DNA of 64,000 bases from Phellopilus nigrolimitatus (taxonomy: Eukaryota; Basidiomycota; Agaricomycetes; Hymenochaetales; Hymenochaetaceae): the NCBI GenBank assembly GCA_021029095.1, contig JAJOHG010000002.1, forward strand, positions 2,108,001-2,172,000. The letters run 5' to 3'. The notes under the pieces are model-generated. The model did no database searches. It saw only the letters and a list, made by a program, of their open reading frames with translations, and was not told the DNA's origin. Shown piece after piece: positions 21,650 through 31,999 of this stretch (positions are counted from its first letter, which is position 1; every line of letters starts with the position of its first letter). The position numbers were made by a program, and so were the translations under genes.

Positions 21650-22810
21650 CCGCCCCTTGCCTATGACAGCGGCTCGCGGGCATGCGCGTGATATGTATGC
21701 GGCGAAGTACGTCTCTTCACCCTCGAGCGTCGCCCCGAACGGCTTCAGGAGGTCGAGAATTGAGTCGATGTGTCGTGCGCCGTCTGCGCGCGCGTGCGTG
21801 CGCGTGCAGTTCACGTTGTGGTCCGAGCTGGGAACCAGCGTAATGTGAGCGACGCGGATGCAAGGGAAGGGGAGGGAGAGGAGGGGAGAATGGCTTACTT
21901 CCAGGCGGAAGTGCCGCATGCACACGCAGAACTCGAGCCAGCCCTCCGCGTCGACGGACAGCTCGATGTGCCAGAGACGCCTCGCGAAGTAGTGCAGCGC
22001 GGCCGGCGCCAGCGCAGTGCAGAACGTATAGTATGTATATGTATAGTATGGCCGGCAGACGCACCTTCTCCGTCATGTTCTCCTCCGGGACAGTGTACGA
22101 GATGTGTCTCCTGCAGACAAAATAAGGCAGAAGTGAACCGTCGACTGGATGATCGCACTCGAGACGGGCATGTTCTGCGGTCTGCTTGCCGACCTGCTGT
22201 GTGTAGTATGGGTACTCCTGGCGCTGCACGGGGCCCATCGACGATTCCATGAGCGCGTTCATGCCGCACACCCACTTGTAGCTGCGCGCGCCGATGCAGC
22301 CCGTCACGTCGACGCACAGCGGCGTGTTGTGGATATTTGGCAGCGGCTTCATGTTCGTCTCGTACGCGAGCAGCACGTCTTTGTCCATGCGTACCTTACG
22401 CCACGGAGCAGACACCCCGTAATCGAGCACCTGGCCCTTCCGGGCCGTGCAAAAGGTGTTTAGTAGATGTCGGCCCCGATGAATTCGGGATGCTCGCATT
22501 CGGGGAGGACGCTGCCATAGGCGATCTTCAGCAGCTTGAGCGGGACGCCCTTATACACCACCGTCCCGCTTAAATACACCCGCTAAGTCCCGAGACGAAG
22601 TAAAAGAGTAAAGACGACGCACACGGTGCCCTCGCCCCACGGAGTATTGATGAGCTCGTCGCCATCACTGCAGCGTGACCATCAGCATCTTCGTCGATGT
22701 CGGGGACGCCGCCGTGGATCCGGATGCTGGCACCCGCAGACCCGGACGCACAAATGGTGCACGTTGTCCGTGAGCTTCCCTTGCATGAGCTGCCAGTGGT
22801 CACGGCGCGT
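21650..22810 (-). pseudogene. Sulfite oxidase-like (molybdopterin) gene, degenerate
   Basis: Minus-strand pieces fit the sulfite oxidase/nitrate reductase fold. At about 22720 there is IHGGVPDIDED, then VTLQ followed by a stop where the molybdenum-binding Cys (TLQC) is expected. DELINTPWGEGTV and VVYKGVPLKLLKIAYGSVLP match the Moco-domain loop. DVLLAYETNMKPLP, CVDVTGCIGARSYKWV and QRQEYPYY match the junction and dimerisation region; RRLWHIELSVDAEGWLEF resembles the dimer-domain strand. The pieces are in several frames with stops (for example after GADIY). The function would have been Moco-dependent oxidation, but this copy is dead. The text at the 3' end (GARHIDSILDLLKPFGATLEGEE) is not explained by this family. 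Confidence 0.55.
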
Positions 22811-22999
22811 CTGGTCGTTGAGCACCGGGTCCCCGCAGGTTGCCCGCCGAAGCGGCATTAGAACCGGGCCCGGCTTTCATCAAACCAGCCCCGTCTCCGA
22901 TCAACGTACCGTCGGCCACCTCATATTGTCCTCGGTTGTTGATGATTTTCACTCTCTCCCCGCCTCGTATTTCACAATTCTGTAGCACACGCTCTCAAT

Positions 23000-23220
23000 C
23001 CTCCAACGAAACACGACCTAGTGTCCCAGAGACAGAAACTAGGAATAAAGATACACGGATTCGATCGGAATCCTGAGTGTACATACATGTCGTACGACTG
23101 GCCCTCCTTTTCCTCCTCCTTTTCCTCCTCCTTTTCCTCCTCCCTGCCGTCATCTTCCTTGGCTTAAATTTGACACGCACCGCGATCTCCCTGAGGACGC
23201 ACGCAGCGCACTGCCAATCT
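23000..23220 (-). pseudogene. CDF transporter C-terminal fragment
   Basis: Minus strand gives LREIAVRVKFKPRK and a run of Lys/Arg, where the intact gene at 26373-27871 has the RVKFVP end and an acidic tail. The acidic GAGGAAGAA-like stretch has become a basic CTCCTTTTC array through frame and base changes. It lies in the same orientation as the intact gene, while the N-terminal fragment at 21311 is opposite. Confidence 0.6.
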
Positions 23221-23554
23221 CGAGCACAATGGCAGAACGTGTGTACAGTGATTAGAAGGAATAAGACTTAAGAGAGACTGCGAAGAGGACAGGTTGTACC
23301 AGCAACGGCGACCGCAGGTGAGAACATACACGTGACATTTGCCGCAACTCGGCATCAGGTGGTGACAAATACACACGGGTAATCTCATTCGGAAAGCAAC
23401 AGCATAAATGAGCATAGTAGAATACTCAATACAAGAGCTACATAAATTACTGATACTAAGAGATGGCACAGTATTTCAGTTTTGTTCCTCTAGACCTGAG
23501 TGAGCAACATGAGTAAGAGATAGAAAACAGTAATAGTCTATGAGTGAACATGAG

Positions 23555-23875
23555 ACTGATTCTGATGCTCTAACACATACCTTTTTGCTGGATTTTCTCC
23601 AAGTTCACTGTAATATTCCTTGAGAACATATGATTAATTCTGATGCTCTAATGCTTACCTCTGTGCTGGCTGTCCTCTGGGCTCACTGTAATATGGCACT
23701 TCCCTGTATTCATTTTAATATTCCTTGAGAACATATGACTAAATTTGATGCTTTAATGCTTACATTTGTGCTGGCTGTTCTTTGAGCTCACTGTAATATT
23801 CCTTGAGAACATATGACTAATTATGATGCTCTAATGCTGACCTTTGTGTTTGCTGGGGATTTCTGCGACCTTCCA
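23555..23875 (-). repeat. Tandem imperfect repeat, about 80-105 bp units
   Basis: About four units of the text AATATTCCTTGAGAACATATGA ... GATGCTCTAATGCTTACC. On the minus strand each unit reads as a possible mini-exon of about 38 nt (EYYSELKEQPAQ) between an AAG acceptor and a GTAAGC/GTCAGC donor. It lies at the 3' end of the three-module gene. Confidence 0.7.
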
Positions 23876-23879
23876 TAAA

Positions 23880-25552
23880 ACAGTGACCGGCTCGCCAATG
23901 CACTAACTCAATGATTTGAGATGGTGTCCCTGAGTATGCAGCAATATCTTTATTGTTGCTCTCAACGGTCATTGTTGGATTCCTTGTCACTGTGTATTTG
24001 GTTTATATGTGATAGAAGGAATGTCAGGTCTCCATGTAGTCCCAGAAAAGAAATTTCACAGCTTACATTTGATACACACCATCTCCAACCCCAAATGTAT
24101 GAATCTTTTGTAGTAGATTTTGCATCTCTCTTGCTTTCCAATTTCCGCTTCAAGAAAAAACACTGATCAGCAACAGGGAAAAAGCCCAGCTTGGGATCAG
24201 GCTGAGGCACATTCCAAACCACTCACCTGAGTAATGATATCTCATTTCTTTCTCAAGTATTTTCAAGTCATCATTGTCTTTGTCCATAAGGACCTTGGGT
24301 GTAATCTCTATAAAATTGCCTTCTGCATTATTTACAACACCAATCTGAGGCTTTTGGCTCTTTCAATATCTGACACATACGCAGCTCTAGTCACAAACTC
24401 ACTTTGCACATGCCCAAAATAACGCAGGGAGGGTGATAATGAATTAACTTTATGATTGCAGATGGTGTCCCTGAGATTGCAACCCAATCTTTATTGATAT
24501 TGTCTTTAATAATCCTTGTTGGATTCTTTGTCACTGTATATTTATATGCATATAATAGAAAGAATAGGTCAGCTCTCCATGTAGTCTTTTCAAAAGGAGT
24601 TCCACAGCTTACCTCTGACACACACCATTTTTACTCCATTATCAATGAATATTTTATAATAGAATTTGTACCCCACCTGTCCAACTTGAAAAAACAGCAC
24701 TAGTCAGTAACATGTACAACCACTGGAAGCAAAGCACAGTCTGGGACCAGGCAGAAGCATAATTCAAACTGCTCACGGTGATGCTCTTCCATTTCCTCCA
24801 CAATGTACTTCAAGTCACCATTGTTCTTAAGGACTTCAGTTGTAATCTCTGTGAATCCACCTTCTGCCTTATCTATGATTCTCAACCGGGACTGTTGGCA
24901 CATCTCAGGATCTCAGGTGTTTCAGAAATTCAGATCTAGACACAGACTCACTCTGTACATATTCTTAACTTGAAACACGAAGAACTCCTCATCACGATGC
25001 ATTAATTCAATAATTTCAGATGGCGTCCCTGAGTACACAACAGCATCAATAAAAGTGTGGTCTTGAACAGTCCTTGTTTCTTCTCCTACTGTGCATTTGG
25101 GACATATGAGATAGAAGGAATATGTCAGATCTCTGTGTAGTCCCTTCAGGAGAAACTCTGCAGCTCACATCTAAAGCACACCATGTTCTTGCCATCATGT
25201 CTGAATCTTTTATAGATGAGTTTGTATTGCTGACAATAATATATGGCTTTAAGAAAACAGAACAAATCAACATCGTGGACAAACACTGGTAAGATTGCCC
25301 GGTTTGGAACCAGGCAGAAGCACAAATACAATTTACTCACACGTGTGATGCCATTTTATTTCCTGTGCAGCATCCTCCAAATCATGATTGTTCTCAAGGA
25401 TATCTGGTGTAAGCTCTGCAAATTTTCCTTTCGCTCTATCTATGGCTCCCCGCCAAGCCTGTCGGCAATCTCAGGGTCATCTGAAGCATTTGCAGTTCAA
25501 GTCACAGACTCACTTCATCCATTTCTTCGAAAACGCGTGCCTTAAGCGCCAT
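23880..25552 (-). pseudogene. Three-module orphan-family gene with nonsense codon
   Basis: The start is at 25552; exon 1 (25514-25552) encodes MALKARVFEEMDE. Three tandem copies of the family unit follow, each made of three exons: an ID.A.G.F.E.T helical exon, a VVH..DQ.CF exon, and a VT.N.T....N....VAYSGTPSEII exon. Module 1 covers about 25000-25510, module 2 about 24420-24960, module 3 about 23880-24400, joined through normal-looking GTGAGT introns. In module 2 the conserved DQ is D-stop (TAG at 24700-24702), consistent with CAG to TAG. In module 1 the donor after WHH leaves a phase that does not fit the next exon. It is most likely a decaying gene, although one long spliced transcript is possible. 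Confidence 0.55.
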
Positions 25553-25589
25553 CTTTTAAGTAAGTTGATTTTCAAGTTTGAGAACTTTT

Positions 25590-26000
25590 TGAGATTGATT
25601 GAGAGGGGCTGTTATGCTGCCTGCAATTGACGGAGTTCAGAGAAACGTACAAGATTTTATATGTGCAGCGCCAAGCAGCAAAGCGCACACCGAAGCCTGC
25701 CTCGCGACGGTCGCCCGCTTTGCGGAGCATACGAAAATGTGCAATGCGCCAGTGGCGAAGCTTCGTTGCCTGGGGAGCGACATCGTATGCGTTGCAGTTT
25801 GCTGTACCCTGGTGTAGGTCGTGGCAGTTGTCGGACTTTCATCCGACTTCAGCAGAACCTTTTTCGCCTCCTTGTATCATAGCTTATGACATTGAGCGCA
25901 AAGACAGCGCAAAGCTCGACTCGGACGTTCTTCATCTGGGGTGGCGGGTGTCGATGAGTACTGGGTTCTTTGCTGTCCTCCAGAGCTGCACATCCTTGGT
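25590..26000 (-). repeat. Orphan-family promoter repeat, copy 2 (diverged)
   Basis: It matches the proximal part of the promoter repeat (leader, TATA region, the CTTCGTTGCCTGGGGAGC block), and less well the distal part. It is placed directly upstream of the three-module gene. Confidence 0.7.
25655..25661 (-). promoter_or_regulatory. TATA-like box of the three-module gene
   Basis: Minus strand reads ACATATAAAATCTT about 105 bp upstream of the ATG at 25552, at the position of the TATA box in the other family copies. Confidence 0.55.
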
Positions 26001-26372
26001 ACTAGCCTCCAGACCGAGGGGCAGGCAACCCCGATTATCACGCGGAATATCTTTTCGCTCGCTTTAGCCCCTGGTCTCGGCTAACATAAAGATCTGGAAC
26101 ATACCTGTGGCATCCGGAGATTCTGTCTTTGTAGAGCGTACAGTATCTACGTAGCCGGAAGGCCTTTTCTTCCTGTCCATCAGCGGCGGCGCGGTGAGAA
26201 TTCGGGGTGCATGACTGTATGTACATGTACACTGCCCAGAATAAAAATCGGAATCATGTAGTGGGTGCTTGCAACCCTTAAGCAAACACGATGCACAATT
26301 CAAAAGACGTAAATCCAGAAAATAAAGATACAGGCGAACGAAAACCCGAGTGTACACGAAACAATAATCATT

Positions 26373-27871
26373 TCACGACTGACCCTCCTTTTCCGTTTCC
26401 TCGACTTCCTCTTCGCTGCGCTCCTCCTCGTCCGCGGGCACGAACTTGACGCGCACCTCCGCAAGCTCTTTGCGGACTGCGCGCAGCGCGCTGTCGATGC
26501 GTGCCTCGAGCGCGACCGCGTCGCCGACGGGCAGCGCACGAGGCACGCGCACGCGCACGTCGACAAACAGCAGCGCGCCCGCGCGGACCGCGCGGAGGTC
26601 ATCCACCTTGCGCAGCACCCCCCGCTCCTCCTCCACAAGCGGACGGAGCGCGCCCTGCAGCGCATCGCGCGTCGCGGGACCGACACCCGCGTCCGCGAGC
26701 CCCGCGAGCGCGCCCGCGCCGAGCTGCAGCCCAGAGCGCAGCACGAGCGCGGCGACGAGCAGCCCGCCGAGCGGGTCGAGCGGCAGCGCGGGCAGCACCC
26801 ACGTGCCCAGGATCGCGGCGAGCGCGACGCCGCTCGAGTACGCGTCCGCGCGGTGGTGCACCGCGTTCGCGTACAGCACGCGCGAGTTCTCCGCGTGCGC
26901 GACGCGCCGCGTCGCGCGGAAGAGCCATTCCTTCGCGAGCACGCTCGCCAGCGCGAACCACGCGGCGTTCGGGTCGAGCGTGTGCGCGTGCGCGTGCGCG
27001 GGGAGGGGCGCGTGGGCCGCGGCGGCCTGCGCGGCGGCGGAGACGTTCTGCACGAGCACGTGCGCGGGGCCGCCGGGGGGCAGCGTGGCGGCGGTGTCGC
27101 CGAGGTGGTGCGCGAGTAGTGCGAGCGCGTGCACGCCGATGCCGAGGGCGCCGCCGACGAGGATGAGCGCGAGCGCGGCGGTGCCGAGCGTCTCGACTTT
27201 GCCGAAGCCATACGGAAAGCGCTCTGTCGGCGCGCGCCGCGAGAGGCGCCACGCGCCGAGCGTCACGAAGTCGCCAAGCAGGTCTATGCACGTGCATTAT
27301 ATAACAGTGCTTAGGTGTAGAGTAGAGTAGAGGAAGATGATAATGACGCACCGCTGGCGGAGTGGCCCGCCTCGGCGAGCAGTGCGGCGGAGTTCATGTA
27401 CCAACCCGCGGCACCCTTGGATGCGGTAAGCGCGACGTTCACGACGAGCCCGATGACAGTGATGCGGCTCCCGCGGTCGCCGGTGCCCTCGAGCGCCTGT
27501 ACGATGCCTGCCCCGTCCTCGCCGTGCGCGTGCGAGTGGCCGCCAAAGAGCGAGTGAGAGTGTGAATGTGAGTGGTCCGAGTGGTCCGAATCGTCTTTCT
27601 CCTCCCCTTCTTGCTTCTCGCTTCCCTTCCCCTTTGCCTTGCTCGATGTCGAATGCGAGCGGTTTGTAAGCGCGGCGGACATGGCAGACGGTTGGACGAG
27701 CGCAGACGGCAACGCAAGCAGGGACAGTCTGCGGCTAGTAGGCGCAGCCGTAGGTGCTGATTCTGATGGCGTGCCGCAGACGCAGGAAATCCGCACGGGG
27801 TGCGCACAGATGCGGGCGCGGGGTGCGAGTGTGAGAGGAAAGCAGCGGCGCGGTGGTCGGCGGCCAAGCAT
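26373..27871 (-). CDS. Cation diffusion facilitator, mitochondrial MMT1/2-like metal transporter
   Basis: Exons 27352-27871 and 26373-27283 give 476 aa. Residues 1-30 are Arg-rich and suit a mitochondrial presequence. A linker with HSDHSHSHSHSLFGGHSHAHG follows. The membrane part has TVIGLVVNVALTASKG, then AEAGHSASDLLGDFVTL (metal-site His/Asp of TM2, split by the intron), RRAPTERFPYGFGKVETLG, and HHRADAYSS (TM5 His/Asp). A cytosolic-type C-terminal domain and an acidic tail end the protein. CDF proteins export Zn, Fe or Mn in exchange for protons; the FPYGFGKVETLG text and presequence suggest the MMT (mitochondrial iron) branch. Codon use is extremely GC-rich. The ATG at 27871 is the first in frame. 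Broken copies of both ends lie at 21.3 and 23.1 kb. Confidence 0.85.
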
Positions 27872-28315
27872 GGGTGAGGACGCAGAACGCGCCGTGTTGG
27901 CGGCAGCGGATGGAAATGTGTAGAGGAAACTCAATTGGCCCAATTTTTTTTTCTCTTTTTCTTTTTATTTCCATTTTATTTTTGTGTGGACATGAGGCTG
28001 CGGAACGCCGTCGGCCGCTGCGTTCGCTCTTTCTCTATTCCGTCTTCTGCCCAGGATCTTTTATGGCTGCATCGGTGCCGCCTCGCCTCCATATGTATGT
28101 ATTTACAGTATACGTATACACTATGGCGTTGGACAACGGTGTTTCATCTTTAGAAGACACACGAGCTTGGCCGACACTCGACATCCCGGCCTTGCGGAGC
28201 CTTTCCTCGCGCAAGGTACACATACTTGTCGAGCACTGTTCACTTGATTATTTAAAAACGCCAGACGTACAACCCGACGACGCCCTGTCTGCTTTTGCTC
28301 AGTTGTGTCGATGAA

Positions 28316-28560
28316 GATTTCTGGAGGCGGCCGACATGACCTCCGTCGGCGCCCCGCTGGGCATGGACGAATGGACCGTGAACTGTGAGCGGACTCGCGC
28401 TCGAACCGAACGTACGTCTTCCAGCGCCTTCATTCCCATGAACATGCTCATATTCATATACATGTATAACTCAGGACATCGTGAAAACGTTGCGCGTATG
28501 CAAGAACGCCGCCAGCTCGAATACGAGGTCCCGCCTGCGCCACCCAACACAGGCCCTTTC
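28316..28560 (+). pseudogene. Flavin reductase-like gene fragment
   Basis: It reads FLEAADMTSVGAPLGMDEWTV, then after a gap DIVKTLRVCKNAASS and a shifted end. It corresponds to exons 5 and 6 of the intact gene at 34613-35923. The start codon, earlier exons and the last exon are missing. Confidence 0.65.
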
Positions 28561-28599
28561 GCTTCCGTTCTGACGACAAACCACTTTCCGGCTAGTCCA

Positions 28600-29395
28600 C
28601 TACCTCAGCATTGCACCGCTTTGCGTGCCCAATAGGTAGCTTTGCGTACCAGCTTCGATGATTGCTTGAATTGTATGTTTGCTGTGCAACCTTGTGGCGA
28701 TTTGTATCCAGTTCACTGAGTCTGATTGCGGAACTAGTACGTACAAAGAATGCATGATTCCCGAGGACAGCAAAGGACTTGTCGACGCCGGCTGCCCCAA
28801 TTGAAGTACCGATTAGCAACTAATGCCTCTCGCTGTGACGCATGGAGGCAGAAAGCCCTGCTTTGCGTGTCCAATAATTAGCTTTGCATACCAGCTTCGA
28901 TGATTGCTTGGATTGTATGTCTGCTGTGCAACCTTGTGGCGATCTGTATCCAGTTTGCTTGGTCTGATTGCAGAACTAGTACAAAGAATGCACGATTCCC
29001 GAGGACAGCAAAGGACTCGTCGACGCCGGCTGCCCCAGATGAAGAAAGCCAACGTTGAGCTCTCTACTGATTTGCAAGTAATGCCGCTCGCTGTGACGCA
29101 TGGAGGAAGAAAGGCCCAAATGGAGCCATTGCAAGTCGTCAAGAGCCAACGCAACAAGGAGCAGCAAACTGCAACGCATACGATGTTGCTCCCCAGGCAA
29201 CGAAGCTTCGCCAGTGCAATACTCTGGCGCATTACACTTTTTTTATGTTCCGCAGAGTGGGCGACCGTCGCGAGGCAGGCTTTGGTGTGTACATATAAAA
29301 ACCCATATATTCTCCTGAATTGCATCGATCGCAAGCAGCAGAACAGCCCCTCTCAGTCAATTTCAAAAAGTTCCTCAGCTTAACAATCAATTTAA
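28600..29395 (+). repeat. Orphan-family promoter repeat, copy 3
   Basis: It contains two direct repeats of about 240 bp (starting near 28639 and 28880), then a proximal part with TATA box and leader. It is almost identical to 30640-31440 with a constant offset of 2025 bp, and to 19850-20610 inverted. Confidence 0.85.
29294..29300 (+). promoter_or_regulatory. TATA box of orphan-family copy at 29.4 kb
   Basis: ACATATAAAAACCC lies about 100 bp upstream of the ATG at 29399, in the conserved promoter block. Confidence 0.75.
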
Positions 29396-29398
29396 ATA

Positions 29399-29936
29399 AT
29401 GGTGAAGACTAATATTACCCCGGTGAGTCTGTGACTAGAGCTACATTTGCCTCAGACCCTCAGACGTACTATCAGTCTTGTTTCCCAATCATACATCGAG
29501 CGGAAGGCAAATTTGAGCCATTTAAAGATGAGGGCGCTATTAAAACATTCTTCTCCTCCTCCGAGCGTGAGTGGTTTGAGCGATGCTCGTGCTTGATATA
29601 AGCTGGGTTTTGTTTCCAGTAATCGTCCATGTCGCTGATCAGTTCTTTCTTATTGAAGTCAAGAAATTAAGAGAAGAGAGTTATGTGTTCATCAGCAAGC
29701 CCTTTTTAAGTCATGAGGGTAACGCTGAGGTGTGCATTAGACGTAAGCTGTGAAATGTTTCGAGGGACTACATGGAAAGCTGACCTATTCCTTCTCTTAT
29801 CTACACAGTCACACGGAATCCAACACCAGAAATTAATGACAATGTTAATAATGACTGTGCTGCATACAGAGGGAGAGAATCTGAAATTCCAGGGATGCTC
29901 CAAGCTATATATGTAGCATGGTTGAACACATCATAA
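29399..29936 (+). CDS. Orphan-family protein, intact 121-aa copy
   Basis: Exons 29399-29422, 29476-29566, 29620-29742 and 29809-29936 splice in frame to 366 nt. Exon 1 encodes MVKTNITP. Exon 2 encodes a helical, charged part (IIHRAEGKFEPFKDEGAI). Exon 3 encodes LIVHVADQFFLIEVKKL and ends EVCIR. Exon 4 begins TRNPTPEINDNVNND and ends AIYVAWLNTS. There is no signal peptide, membrane segment or known domain; it is probably a small cytosolic or nuclear protein. Introns are in phases 0, 1 and 1, and these phases are shared by all copies. It has a TATA promoter in a large conserved repeat, so copies are probably co-regulated. Function unknown. This is the only copy in which every exon joins cleanly. 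Confidence 0.65.
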
Positions 29937-30639
29937 TACATAGTATGAAGATAGACTCAGTTACCGCGCGGTGTTGTGAATAACAATAAATTATTCTGCA
30001 TATGCCATGGTAGCAATTTGTTTGCACACAACATTTTCGGAAGCAAATGCTGGCTCACAGAATGCAATTTACAACTTGCTCAATCCTCTCGTATGTCTTA
30101 TGATCTGAGCTGGTAAGCAATGATGATTACCGCGTAGGAGGCTTATAGAAAGAAAAGAAGAGTTTATTTTAAAACAAAATGTATGCATAAAGCGGTGTCT
30201 TCTATCAGCAAGTATTGATTTATGAAAGGTACACGCCATTTGTGTGAAGCAAAGTGGGAAAGTATAACTTGTTATTTTAAGGAGGCATAAGTATGATTTG
30301 AGAAGAATGCGGCTCGAAAGGACAGCATATACCCAGCTGGCCATATGTTAAAGTTACAGAGTTTGACCAATTTAATGAATTTTGTGCACTTCGTACATTT
30401 TTGTAAGTATACAGCAGATGAGCATTGCCGTTGCTTCGTGTGTATATTTTTTGGAAAAATGGATAGCAAAGCGGGCTCTCATTGTCAAACAAGTACTTGC
30501 TGTTTCATGTGCGGACATCTACTCCACGGACGAAAGAGTATAACGCACGACTCCTCAGTGAGCCGTCCTGCGCCATTCAACACAGATCCTTTTGCTCACG
30601 TTCAATCACTTTCTGACTCGTCCACTACCTCAACATCGC
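29937..30639. repeat. 3' flank of copy 29.4 kb, duplicated at 32.0-32.5 kb
   Basis: Parts such as the GCAAAGCGGGCTCTCAT block near 30470 recur near 32345, showing that the 3' flank was included in the tandem duplication. Short open frames here differ between the two copies, so I see no supported gene. Confidence 0.6.
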
Positions 30640-31440
30640 ACTGAGTTGTGTGCCCAATAATTGACTTTGCGTACCAGCTTCGATGATTGCTTGAATTGTA
30701 TGTTTGCTGTGCAACCTTGTGGCGATTTGTATCCAGTTCACTGAGTCTGATTGCGGAACTAGTACGTACAAAGAATGCATGATTCCCGAGGACAGCAAAG
30801 GACTTGTCGACGCCGGCTGCCCCAATTGAAGTACCGATTAGCAACTAATGCCTCTCGCTGTGACGCATGGAGGCAGAAAGCCCTGCTTTGCGTGTCCAAT
30901 AATTAGCTTTGCATACCAGCTTCGATGATTGCTTGGATTGTATGTCTGCTGTGCAACCTTGTGGCGATCTGTATCCAGTTTGCTTGGTCTGATTGCAGAA
31001 CTAGTACAAAGAATGCACGATTCCCGAGGACAGCAAAGGACTCGTCGACGCCGGCTGCCCCAGATGAAGAAAGCCAACGTTGAGCTCTCTACTGATTTGC
31101 AAGTAATGCCGCTCGCTGTGACGCATGGAGGAAGAAAGGCCCAAATGGAGCCATTGCAAGTCGTCAAGAGCCAACGACAAGGAGCAGCAAATTGCAACAC
31201 ATACGATGTCGCTCCCCAGGCAACGAAGCTTCGCCACTGCAATACTCTGGCGCACCGCACGTTTTTGTATGCTCCGCAGAGTGGGCAACGGCCGCGCACC
31301 CCGATAGTCGCAAGGCGGGCTTTGTTGGATGCTTTGCTGCTTGGAGCCGCGCGTATAAAACCCCGTCCTGAGCGCCATCAATTGTAAGCAGCACAACACC
31401 CCCTCTCAATCATTTTCGAACGTTCAAGCTTAAGAATAAA
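30640..31440 (+). repeat. Orphan-family promoter repeat, copy 4
   Basis: Nearly identical to 28615-29395, 2025 bp away in direct orientation. Divergence is concentrated in the last 200 bp before the TATA box, where insertions such as GGCCGCGCACCCC occur. Confidence 0.85.
31354..31360 (+). promoter_or_regulatory. TATA box of orphan-family copy at 31.4 kb
   Basis: GCGTATAAAACCCC lies about 90 bp upstream of the ATG at 31449. Confidence 0.75.
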
Positions 31441-31448
31441 CTTAAAGA

Positions 31449-31999
31449 ATGACAAAGTACAATATTACCTTGGTGAGTTTGTGACCAGAAGTACATATAC
31501 GTACATCAGACCCTGAGATGTGCGTTAGTCTCGGGCTAAATTGATAGATGCATCACCACACGATTTCGAGCAAGTTCCAATCAAGAAAGTTAGTAGAAAT
31601 GATGACTTGAAGAACATTATTAAAAGGATCAACTTACCTGACATACGTGAGTAACTTGGACGGTGCTTCGGCTTGATCCCAAGCCGGATGTTGCTGATCA
31701 CTTCCTTTTTATTGAAGCCCAAGATTTTGTAGAACAGGGTTATAAGCTCTACGAAAAGCCGTTCGAAGTTGCAGAGGGTGAGTTTGAGGTGTGCATTAGA
31801 TGTAAGCTGTGAAATTTCTCGAGGGACTGCATGGAAAACTGACCTATTCCTTCTCTTACCTATACAGTCACAAAGAATCTAACAAAAAAAGTTAGCGGCA
31901 ATATTGAAAACGACCTTGTGGCATATACAGGGAAAGAAGATGAAATTGCCGGGATAATCCAGGCCATAATTGTAGCATGTTCGGACGCAAAAGATTAGT
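31449..31999 (+). CDS. Orphan-family copy at 31.4 kb, one junction unresolved
   Basis: Exon 1 (31449-31472) encodes MTKYNITL; exon 2 (31529-31646) encodes SRAKLIDASPHDFEQVPIKK and ends at GTGAGT. The third exon clearly encodes VADHFLFIEAQDFVEQGYKL and ends EVCIR. The last exon encodes TKNLTKKVSGNIENDLVAY and ends ACSDAKD with a stop at 31997-31999. The acceptor before exon 3 should be near 31680, but the only AG there (CCCAAG) leaves a frame one base off. Either splicing uses another site or this copy has a frameshift. Function unknown. Confidence 0.5.

Noticed and set aside
22995..23180. Lys/Arg-rich small protein from the CTCCTTTTC array
   Set aside because: It aligns with the 3' end of the CDF gene, where the acidic tail sits in another frame, so it is a degenerate fragment.
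26446..27330. 294-codon plus-strand open frame
   Set aside because: It is an Ala/Arg/Ser-rich antisense frame caused by the GC-rich codon use of the CDF transporter.
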